NCBI GenBank assembly: GCA_023140035.1
Contig: JAGLML010000053.1
Span: forward strand, 1 to 6,867
From: Thermoplasmatales archaeon
Lineage (GTDB): Archaea > Thermoplasmatota > E2 > DHVEG-1
DNA: 6,867 nucleotides
Direction: 5' to 3'
This document shows positions 1 through 5,066 of this stretch, in pieces. Position 1 is the first letter of the stretch; each line of letters begins with the position of its first letter. The notes beneath the pieces are model-generated. The model saw nothing but the letters and a program-made list of their open reading frames with translations. It ran no database searches and was not told where the DNA came from. The position numbers and the translations under genes were made by a program.

Positions 1-701
1 TCCATAGTACAAACAACGATGCAGTTATCATAACGATCTCTCACAACTTCGTATTCGAGTTCTTTCCATCCACCGAAATATTCCTCTATCAAAATTTGCT
101 TTGTAAAAGAAAAAGCCTTTTTCGTTATCTCTATTAACTGCTTTTTATTGTGGGCTACACCTGAACCCAAACCACCTAAAGCATAGGCTATTCTACACAT
201 AACGGGATAACCAATGTTTTCTGTTGCCCTAACTGCTTCTTCTACGTTAGTTACAGCTTTACTTGTCGGGACTTTGAGATCGATCTCTTGTATTTTTTTA
301 ACAAATAGGTCCCTATCCTCCGTATTCAGGATAGCTTCGATAGGAGTTCCTAGGATCTCTACGTTATGCTTTTTGAAAATTCCTTTTTCGGCGATTTCTA
401 CACCAACGTTTAATGCTGTTTGTCCACCAAAACCAAGTAATACGCCGTCAGGTTTTTCCTTTTCAATAACTTTTTCAACAAAATATGCATCTATTGGTAA
501 AAAATACACTTTATCGGCCAAATAATCAGATGTTTGAATCGTTGCAATATTTGGATTAATTAAAACAGTTTTAATGCCCTCTTCTTTCAATGCTTTAATT
601 GATTGAGAACCAGAATAGTCAAATTCTCCTGCCTGACCTATCTTTATCGCACCTGAACCTAAAATTAGAATCTTCTTTGGTTTCCTTCGTTTTTCCTTCA
701 T
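1..701 (-). CDS. carB: Carbamoyl-phosphate synthase large subunit, N-terminal part (cut by left window edge)
   Basis: The synthase subunit makes carbamoyl phosphate from bicarbonate, ATP and ammonia delivered by CarA, feeding pyrimidine and arginine synthesis in the cytoplasm. The 233 visible residues cover the pre-ATP-grasp domain and the start of the first ATP-grasp domain; the full family protein is about 1,050-1,100 residues. Seen motifs are GSGAIKIGQAGEFDYSGSQ (residues 15-33), FGGQTALN (91-98), TEDR with Arg130, the glycine-rich loop around ALGGLGSG (174-181) with Arg170, and GWKELEYEVVRD (211-222). Arg130 and Arg170 align with the ATP-binding arginines 129 and 169 of E. coli CarB. The ATG at 701-699 overlaps the carA stop as ATGA, which fixes the start and implies translational coupling. 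The wording (TSDYLADKVYFLPI, PDGVLLGFGGQTALN) is of the type shared by Bacteroidetes and eukaryotic CAD, not the E. coli type. Confidence 0.97.
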   Translation of the reverse strand, partial: MKEKRRKPKKILILGSGAIKIGQAGEFDYSGSQSIKALKEEGIKTVLINPNIATIQTSDYLADKVYFLPIDAYFVEKVIEKEKPDGVLLGFGGQTALNVGVEIAEKGIFKKHNVEILGTPIEAILNTEDRDLFVKKIQEIDLKVPTSKAVTNVEEAVRATENIGYPVMCRIAYALGGLGSGVAHNKKQLIEITKKAFSFTKQILIEEYFGGWKELEYEVVRDRYDNCIVVCTM

Positions 702-1774
702 GGTTTCATCGCTCTTAAAAACATGTCAAATAAAAATTCAGTATCATCCGGTCCAGGAGATGCTTCAGGATGAAACTGTGCTCCAAAAAATGGTTTTGAA
801 ATATGGAGAATGCCTTCATTTGTCCCATCGTTATTATTGTAAAACCACTCTCGCCAGTCCTCAGGCAAAGTGTCAGAATCAACGGCGTAACCATGGTTCT
901 GTGAGGCAATATAACATCTTTTGGTTCCAACCTCCACACACGGCTGATTTTGACTCCTATGACCGTACTTTAATTTGTAGGTATTAGCACCAGCAGCAAG
1001 CGCTAAAATTTGGGAGCCAAGACAAATACCAAGAGTGGGTATATTTTTAGACAGGGCCTTTCTAACATTCTTTATGGTATCTTGGCACATTTTTGGATCT
1101 CCCGGCCCGTTTGATATTACAATGCCGTCTACCTTTTTTTCTAAAAAATTATAATCCCAAGGGCATCGAATAACTGATATATTTCTCCTTAGAAAGGCCT
1201 TGATTATATTATTTTTTGCACCGCAATCAATAACTATAATTTTTTTCCTACCTTTTTTGTATGTTATAGGATTTTTAATACTGACTTCAACTACCAAATT
1301 CCTTTTATTTGGATCCTCAAAATTAATATTTTCTTTATCGTAAACAATCTTTCCAAGCATCGTTCCTTTTTCCCGTAACTTTTTTGTAAGCTCTCTTGTA
1401 TCAACACTATATATTCCTGGAGTATTATGTTCTACCATCCACTCCGATAAAGACTTTTTAGCATTCCAATGGGAATATGCTTCAGAATAATCTGTGATTA
1501 CCAAACCCTGAACTTGTATTCTGTTCGATTCAAAATATTTTAACAGGTTGTCTTCTTTTTCATTTTCTGGAATGCCGTAATTACCTATCAAAGGATATGT
1601 CAAAACCAAGATTTGTCCTCTGTATGATGGATCTGTTAAGCTTTCTGGATAACCAACCATACCTGTATTAAATACAACCTCGCCAGTTACAGTTTTTTTA
1701 GAACCAAAGGAGTATCCATGAAAAACAGAGCCGTCTTCAAGAATTAGTTTTACTTTTTGTTTCTTAAACTCCAC
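698..1774 (-). CDS. carA: Carbamoyl-phosphate synthase small (glutaminase) subunit
   Basis: CarA hydrolyses glutamine and channels ammonia to CarB. The 358 residues are close to normal family length (about 360-380). The N-terminal CarA domain (about 1-150) carries GEVVFNTGMVGYPESLTDPSY (starting at 31), TYPLIGNYGIP (59-69), SHWNA and VDTRELTK (124-131). The class I glutamine amidotransferase domain follows (about 178-358) with SNGPGDP (221-227), nucleophile Cys251 in GICLGSQ, and His335/Glu337 in QFHPEA. The triad is complete, so this is a glutamine-using enzyme, unlike ammonia-dependent CPS1, where the cysteine is lost. The usual His in GHQ is Ser254 here. The start is GTG at 1774-1772: a strong G7 Shine-Dalgarno lies 10 bases upstream, an in-frame TGA lies at 1816-1814, and no ATG lies between. 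The stop overlaps carB as ATGA. Sequence type is CAD/Bacteroidetes-like. Confidence 0.98.
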   Translation of the reverse strand: MEFKKQKVKLILEDGSVFHGYSFGSKKTVTGEVVFNTGMVGYPESLTDPSYRGQILVLTYPLIGNYGIPENEKEDNLLKYFESNRIQVQGLVITDYSEAYSHWNAKKSLSEWMVEHNTPGIYSVDTRELTKKLREKGTMLGKIVYDKENINFEDPNKRNLVVEVSIKNPITYKKGRKKIIVIDCGAKNNIIKAFLRRNISVIRCPWDYNFLEKKVDGIVISNGPGDPKMCQDTIKNVRKALSKNIPTLGICLGSQILALAAGANTYKLKYGHRSQNQPCVEVGTKRCYIASQNHGYAVDSDTLPEDWREWFYNNNDGTNEGILHISKPFFGAQFHPEASPGPDDTEFLFDMFLRAMKP

Positions 1775-1784
1775 TCTATTGAAT

Positions 1785-1792
1785 CCCCCCCT
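1785..1792 (-). promoter_or_regulatory. Shine-Dalgarno site of carA
   Basis: Read on the minus strand this is AGGGGGGG followed by AT, resembling AGGAGGTGAT. It ends 10 bases before the GTG at 1774. It is the main support for choosing that non-ATG start. Confidence 0.65.
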
Positions 1793-1832
1793 AATTTGGT
1801 ATAGGGTTTCTGTTCAAAAACATGTATATTGC

Positions 1833-1890
1833 ATCGCTCAATATAATCTTTTTCATAGATGATAATAGGCAGGTAAGTAAATAGAGCGAT
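1833..1890. repeat. 7-bp inverted repeat in the carA / zinc-ribbon divergent spacer
   Basis: ATCGCTC at 1833-1839 is exactly reverse-complementary to GAGCGAT at 1884-1890. The arms flank the candidate carA TATA box, and the right arm lies just upstream of the plus-strand TATA box. The repeat does not extend in either direction. It could be paired operator half-sites, but a 7-bp match 44 bp apart may be chance. Confidence 0.3.
1840..1853 (-). promoter_or_regulatory. Candidate archaeal promoter (BRE plus TATA box) for carAB
   Basis: The minus strand reads AAAAAG followed by ATTATATT, a purine-rich BRE-like run joined to a TATA-like octamer. Initiation about 25 bp downstream, near 1817, would give a leader of about 43 nt that contains the G-rich ribosome site. 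A second TATA-like octamer at 1901-1908 could also act in this direction with a leader of about 100 nt. Prediction by eye only. Confidence 0.45.
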
Positions 1891-1900
1891 ACCAACAAGC

Positions 1901-1908
1901 TTATATAA
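1901..1908 (+). promoter_or_regulatory. TATA box of the zinc-ribbon gene
   Basis: TTATATAA is a strong archaeal TATA-like octamer. Its centre predicts a transcript start near 1931, 18 bases before the ATG at 1949. The octamer is self-complementary, so it could also drive the opposite strand. Confidence 0.55.
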
Positions 1909-1948
1909 ACGTATATTTGTTAACAAGTTGAAATCAAGAGCTGAAAAT

Positions 1949-2305
1949 ATGGCATATTGTGCAAAATGTGGGAAGAAAAATGAGGATGATGCAGAATTTT
2001 GTAGTAAATGTGGTGCTTCTTTAACTGGTTCAGTAAAAGACCATAAGAAAGATAAAGAGGATCGCTGTGAAGAGGAATGTGTAGGTGGGAAACATAGTCC
2101 ATTTGCCCCGATTTTCTGGGGAATTATTGTTATTCTTGTTGGCCTCTGGATTCTCTTTGAGATCGTCATTAAAAATACTACGTTATATGATAGTTTACCG
2201 ACATGGCTTCAAAATTTTGAATTCTGGTGGCTTATCGGCTTAATTATCGCAGTAGCAATCATCGCGACAGGTATTCGAATAATGATCAAAAAACAAGATC
2301 ATTGA
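1949..2305 (+). CDS. Small zinc-ribbon membrane protein
   Basis: This 118-residue protein starts with a compact zinc ribbon: Cys4-x2-Cys7 and Cys18-x2-Cys21 in the pattern YCAKCGKKN...FCSKCGASL. A charged linker (about 29-50) contains a second cysteine pair, Cys40 and Cys44 (RCEEEC). Two hydrophobic helices follow (about 54-75 and 92-112), so the ribbon and both ends probably lie on the same side, likely the cytoplasm. I chose the ATG at 1949. An in-frame TTG at 1928 lies at or before the transcript start predicted from the TATA box at 1901, and a weak Shine-Dalgarno-like GAGCTGA ends just before the ATG. Zinc-ribbon plus transmembrane proteins of this kind are common in archaea and mostly uncharacterised, so no specific function is assigned. 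The gene diverges from carA and its 3' end overlaps the opposite-strand gene by 7 bp. Confidence 0.85.
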   Translation: MAYCAKCGKKNEDDAEFCSKCGASLTGSVKDHKKDKEDRCEEECVGGKHSPFAPIFWGIIVILVGLWILFEIVIKNTTLYDSLPTWLQNFEFWWLIGLIIAVAIIATGIRIMIKKQDH

Positions 2306-3006
2306 TACACCTTACATGTTTCAGTACAGTCGCCACAGATTAATCCATGACGCCAGTTAGAAAGCTGAATTCTAGTATCTAACCAGAGAAATGATATTAG
2401 TATATATGTCAATCCATAAATTCTATTGCCTGTAATTTCAAATATACCAATGGTAATTAGAAGGAAACCTATAACAAGAAAAATATTTGAGATGACATGA
2501 ATGACTGCATATCTTTTGGGAAGCATGATTTCTATATAGGTAAGACCAATTATGATCAATCCAAGGATGATAAAGAAGTGAAATGTGGTCGAGGAGTGAT
2601 TGCTAGCAATAATTAAATAGATAATCATAAAAAAAATTGAAATTACAGAACCTACGGATGAACCTAGACAACCTGCACAGTAGGTTTTATTTTTTATTCT
2701 AATAATATGATTCTGAAATTGATTACAGTCTGGATGATGACCTTGGTGTTTCCTATTTGTTTTTTGTTCTTGTTGCCTGTTTGCACCATGGTTTCTAGAT
2801 ATAACAAGTTTTTTGTGCCAGCTTGGCCAAATTGCTAGAGAGATACCAAATATACAACTAGTGATGAAAGCCCCACCTATAACTAGTTTATCATACGTTA
2901 CAATAGTGTTTACCTTAGAAGGAATGAAAAAAGCCAACATTAGTAATAGAAATGCTGCGGCAATTGAAAGAGTGAGATAGTAGAATATGTTCTTCAGCTG
3001 TTTCAA
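2299..3006 (-). CDS. Six-helix membrane protein with a His/Cys metal-binding-like cluster
   Basis: Unknown function, 235 residues. Hydrophobic segments lie at about 8-29, 41-60, 115-135, 141-161, 166-190 and 194-209. Between helices 2 and 3 is a hydrophilic loop with HHPDC (90-94), His100 and YCAGC (Cys110, Cys113), a likely metal site (H-x2/3-C-x5-H-x9-C-x2-C). The C-terminal tail adds CGDCTETC (Cys224, Cys227, Cys231). Both groups are predicted to face the same side of the membrane, so they could form one or two sites. The start is TTG at 3006-3004, in a TTGA overlap with the upstream radical SAM stop, and a good Shine-Dalgarno (AAGGAGAT) ends 4-6 bases upstream. The tight overlap argues for coupled synthesis and a shared job with the radical SAM enzyme. 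The pattern reminds me of archaeal proteins of unknown function and loosely of DUF2085, but I cannot confirm a family. Confidence 0.85.
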   Translation of the reverse strand: MKQLKNIFYYLTLSIAAAFLLLMLAFFIPSKVNTIVTYDKLVIGGAFITSCIFGISLAIWPSWHKKLVISRNHGANRQQEQKTNRKHQGHHPDCNQFQNHIIRIKNKTYCAGCLGSSVGSVISIFFMIIYLIIASNHSSTTFHFFIILGLIIIGLTYIEIMLPKRYAVIHVISNIFLVIGFLLITIGIFEITGNRIYGLTYILISFLWLDTRIQLSNWRHGLICGDCTETCKVYQ

Positions 3007-4433
3007 ATTAATCTCCTTAATTTTGTCAATACATGTTGTCCAGCCATATGACGGTATAGCGTTCTTTTCAACTTGTTTTTTGAAAGTATTCCTGCAATGT
3101 TTCGTCTATAAGAGCCGTAAAACGCTTGATAGCAGTTCCATAGTTCTTGTTGTACTTCTTTTCGTGTTAGTGTTTCCGTGGGCATTACTGCATGGGCCAT
3201 GTCATAGTTTGCATAATTTGTGTCTTCAATCCATCCGTTTTTCTTTGCATTTTCATAGTATATGGTGCCCGGAAATGGTGTGAGAGCTGTGTATATCGTA
3301 AAATCTGGCTCTAGATCTATCGAGAACTGTCTTAACCTTTCGATGGATTCGCGGGTATCTCTTCTCGCGCCGATGACAAACATAGCATGTGAGAATACAT
3401 CGTTATCTTTGAGAATTTTCATTGTTGCGTAGGCATCTTTGGTTTTTGTCCCTTTTTTGAATTCTTTTAGTGTCGCCTCTGCATCGCTTTCAACGCCACA
3501 CATGATCCAGTATGTACCGACTTCCCGTAGTTTTGTGACTAGGTCGGGGTGTTTCGCAACGTCATCTGTTCGCGCCTGTAAAAACAGCATGATATCATCT
3601 TTGCATTTGCTATGTCTGAGCTCTTCGTATAACGACTTTCCCCGTAAGCTAAATTTAAAGTGGTCGTCAGTGAACCAGAGGAAAACCCCTCCGTAGGTTT
3701 CGTTTAGAAATTCAATTTCATTTGCGATTCGTTTTATTGACTTTGTTCTCCAGATGCCTCCCCAGTGTTTCCATTGTGTACAAAAAGTACACCTGTAATC
3801 GCATCCTCTTGCTCCTTCTAATACCATGTATCTCGTGTTTTTTCCAGCCATCATGCTGAAATGATAGTGCTTAAGGTGGTCTTCAACAAGATGGTATGCA
3901 GGATAGGGAAGTGTATCGAGGTTTTTGATTAGTGGACGTGGTGGTGTATGGATAATTTTTCCTTTATGTCGAAATGATATTCCTTTTATCCGTCCGATGT
4001 TTTTTTCATTCTTTAATGTTTTAATTAAATCTACGAGTGTTAACTCCCCCTCACCTCTAATGATATAATCGATTTCAGGAAAATCAATAAGTGATTCTTC
4101 AGGTACAGATGAAAAATGTATGCCGCCAACAATAGTGACAATGTCTTTGTCTACGGTTTTTGTTATCTCTGAGGTTCGTGCACATGTATATGCATTGCAA
4201 GTGAATCCTGAGGTTAAAACAATTGAAGGGGCATATGATTCGATATATTTTTCAAGGCCGTCCCAACCCATCCGTCCTCCCTGGCAGTCAAGGACTTCTA
4301 TTTCTATATCTGGGAGTTCTCTTTCTACATAAGCTGCAAGGATAAGAAGTGATGTAGGTGGCGGGAGGTATTCACCCATGACAAACCAGTAGTTTCTTGG
4401 CGGCTCTACAAATAATATCTTTGTTATATTCAT
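3003..4433 (-). CDS. B12-binding-type radical SAM enzyme, BchE-like
   Basis: The 476 residues have the layout of cobalamin-binding radical SAM enzymes. An N-terminal Rossmann-like domain (about 1-165) has LFVEPPRNYW, YLPPPTSLLILAAY (22-35), IVGGIHFSSVPEE (101-113) and RGEGE (126-130). The radical SAM core (about 200-400) has Cys211-x3-Cys215-x2-Cys218 in ARGCDYRCTFCTQWKHWG, which binds a 4Fe-4S cluster and S-adenosylmethionine. TPFPGT (385-390) is typical of the core's end. The C-terminal part (about 400-476) is helical and basic. The CxxCTQWKHWG stretch recalls BchE, the anaerobic Mg-protoporphyrin ester cyclase, but nothing nearby suggests chlorophyll synthesis. The cobalamin-ligand motif DxHxxG is not evident: the matching place reads DCQGGR (49-54). 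Substrate unknown; methyl transfer or ring or bond formation on a lipid or tetrapyrrole is possible. The ATG at 4433 keeps the whole N-terminal domain. First gene of a two-gene operon. Confidence 0.92.
   Translation of the reverse strand: MNITKILFVEPPRNYWFVMGEYLPPPTSLLILAAYVERELPDIEIEVLDCQGGRMGWDGLEKYIESYAPSIVLTSGFTCNAYTCARTSEITKTVDKDIVTIVGGIHFSSVPEESLIDFPEIDYIIRGEGELTLVDLIKTLKNEKNIGRIKGISFRHKGKIIHTPPRPLIKNLDTLPYPAYHLVEDHLKHYHFSMMAGKNTRYMVLEGARGCDYRCTFCTQWKHWGGIWRTKSIKRIANEIEFLNETYGGVFLWFTDDHFKFSLRGKSLYEELRHSKCKDDIMLFLQARTDDVAKHPDLVTKLREVGTYWIMCGVESDAEATLKEFKKGTKTKDAYATMKILKDNDVFSHAMFVIGARRDTRESIERLRQFSIDLEPDFTIYTALTPFPGTIYYENAKKNGWIEDTNYANYDMAHAVMPTETLTRKEVQQELWNCYQAFYGSYRRNIAGILSKNKLKRTLYRHMAGQHVLTKLRRLI
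3011..3018 (-). promoter_or_regulatory. Shine-Dalgarno site inside the radical SAM 3' end that sets a TTG start
   Basis: The minus strand reads AAGGAGAT. GGAG ends 6 bases before the TTG at 3006. These bases also encode Leu-Arg-Arg-Leu near the radical SAM C-terminus, so the site is embedded in coding sequence, as expected for translational coupling. Confidence 0.7.
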
Positions 4434-4458
4434 CTATCCCTAATCCAGGTATAATTAG

Positions 4459-4478
4459 TAACCTGTTGAAATAGGTTA
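4459..4478. repeat. Inverted repeat TAACCT-N8-AGGTTA
   Basis: TAACCT (4459-4464) and AGGTTA (4473-4478) are perfect reverse complements with an 8-base gap. The repeat lies 26 bp before the radical SAM start, near its expected transcript start, where a repressor site or a 5' leader hairpin could act. Confidence 0.4.
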
Positions 4479-4495
4479 TTATTCAAAAATAATAA
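4476..4495. repeat. Inverted repeat TTATTATT-N4-AATAATAA
   Basis: Perfect 8-bp arms (4476-4483 and 4488-4495) with a 4-base spacer. The repeat overlaps the end of the preceding one and covers the TTTATTAT promoter candidate of the radical SAM operon. Pure A/T arms lower its significance. Confidence 0.4.
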
Positions 4496-4551
4496 AGAAA
4501 ATTGAGATCCCCTACTCAATAAATATATACTGCAATCATAAAAAAATCGAA

Positions 4552-4568
4552 AATACATTTGATGTATT
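4552..4568. repeat. Inverted repeat AATACAT-N3-ATGTATT
   Basis: Perfect 7-bp arms (4552-4558 and 4562-4568) around TTG form a 17-bp operator-like palindrome, sited upstream of the GNAT promoter candidates. The spacing fits a dimeric helix-turn-helix regulator, but no regulator gene is seen in the window. Confidence 0.45.
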
Positions 4569-4639
4569 AATACTCAAAATACTATTATATCCCCCAACAT
4601 ATAATGAATTCAGACAATTTTTAATATATAGATGATAGC

Positions 4640-5065
4640 ATGATAAATCAAAATATAGACATCAAATTCGTGGATAGCTGGGTTGAGGAAGAGATAGTTA
4701 CCTTATATAAATCTGCAGGATGGTGGAAGGAATCTTATGACCCATCTGGAATAAAAAAATTGATTAAAGGCAGTTTCGCCTTTGCAGTTGTTATTGACTC
4801 CGTTTCAGGCAAGACTATTGGTACGGGTCGTATCTTATCGGACGGGGTCTCCGATGCCTATCTGCAGGATCTCGTTATTCTTCCAGAATATCGCGGAAAA
4901 GGCTTCGGTAGAAAGTTGGTTGAATTTCTCTTAGAGTATTGTTTGTCACAAGGTATTATATGGATAGGACTTATATCAGAACCTGGGCAGGATAGTTTTT
5001 ATTTATCTCTCGGTTTCAAACCTCTGGGAAGGTATATTCCTATGAAATATCAAAAGGGGGACTAA
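4640..5065 (+). CDS. GNAT-family N-acetyltransferase
   Basis: The 141 residues form a single GNAT domain, the normal size for the family. These enzymes move an acetyl (or other acyl) group from a CoA thioester to an amine. The acetyl-CoA motif A is clear: LQDLVILPEYRGKGFGRKLV (75-94), with the pyrophosphate-binding loop R85-G-K-G-F-G90. Motif B is visible as the late strand IGLISEPGQDSFYLSLGFKPLG (starting at 109), with Tyr121 near the usual catalytic-tyrosine position. The N-terminal part has AGWWKESYD (26-34), a substrate-side region like that in small soluble GNATs. Substrate unknown. The ATG at 4640 has a weak Shine-Dalgarno-like GATGAT just upstream and may have a very short leader. The stop lies 1 bp before the next gene, so the two form an operon. 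No signal peptide or membrane segment, so cytoplasmic. Confidence 0.93.
   Translation: MINQNIDIKFVDSWVEEEIVTLYKSAGWWKESYDPSGIKKLIKGSFAFAVVIDSVSGKTIGTGRILSDGVSDAYLQDLVILPEYRGKGFGRKLVEFLLEYCLSQGIIWIGLISEPGQDSFYLSLGFKPLGRYIPMKYQKGD
5056..5060 (+). promoter_or_regulatory. Shine-Dalgarno site of the DUF2156 gene
   Basis: GGGGG, preceded by AAAA and 6 bases before the ATG at 5067, lies inside the last codons of the GNAT gene. It supports that start and direct coupling of the two genes. Confidence 0.6.
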
Positions 5066-5066
5066 C

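Larger units (their letters stand above)
4434..4639. promoter_or_regulatory. Divergent intergenic region with candidate promoters for both operons
   Basis: These 206 bp are very AT-rich and hold no convincing gene. TATA-like candidates include ATATAA at 4599-4604 on the plus strand (transcript start near 4628, 12 bases before the GNAT ATG) and TTTATTAT at 4490-4497 on the minus strand (start near 4468, leader about 35 nt for the radical SAM gene). Several other TATA-like strings make the choice uncertain. A 7-bp direct repeat, TACTCAA, occurs at 4513-4519 and 4571-4577. Three inverted repeats are listed separately. Confidence 0.5.

Noticed and set aside
214..525. Plus-strand open frame opposite carB (103 codons)
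   Set aside because: Antisense to a clear CarB ATP-grasp sequence; Ser/Phe-rich shadow of the real frame.
700..987. Plus-strand open frame opposite carA (95 codons)
   Set aside because: Lies fully inside carA on the other strand; no family-like sequence, promoter or ribosome site of its own.
1928..1948. TTG at 1928 as the start of the zinc-ribbon protein
   Set aside because: It lies at or before the transcript start predicted from the TATA box at 1901, and the ATG at 1949 places the zinc ribbon at the very N-terminus, as is usual.
1750..2169. Minus-strand open frame of 139 codons across the divergent spacer and the zinc-ribbon gene
   Set aside because: Overlaps carA's start and lies antisense to the better supported zinc-ribbon gene with its CxxC pairs and TATA box.
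2987..3283. Plus-strand open frame opposite the radical SAM 3' end
   Set aside because: Antisense shadow; the Cys/Leu/Phe-rich translation resembles no domain.
4434..4639. Small RNA or riboswitch in the radical SAM / GNAT spacer
   Set aside because: Only short AT-rich palindromes are present, with no multi-stem conserved-looking core; a B12 riboswitch signature is not seen.
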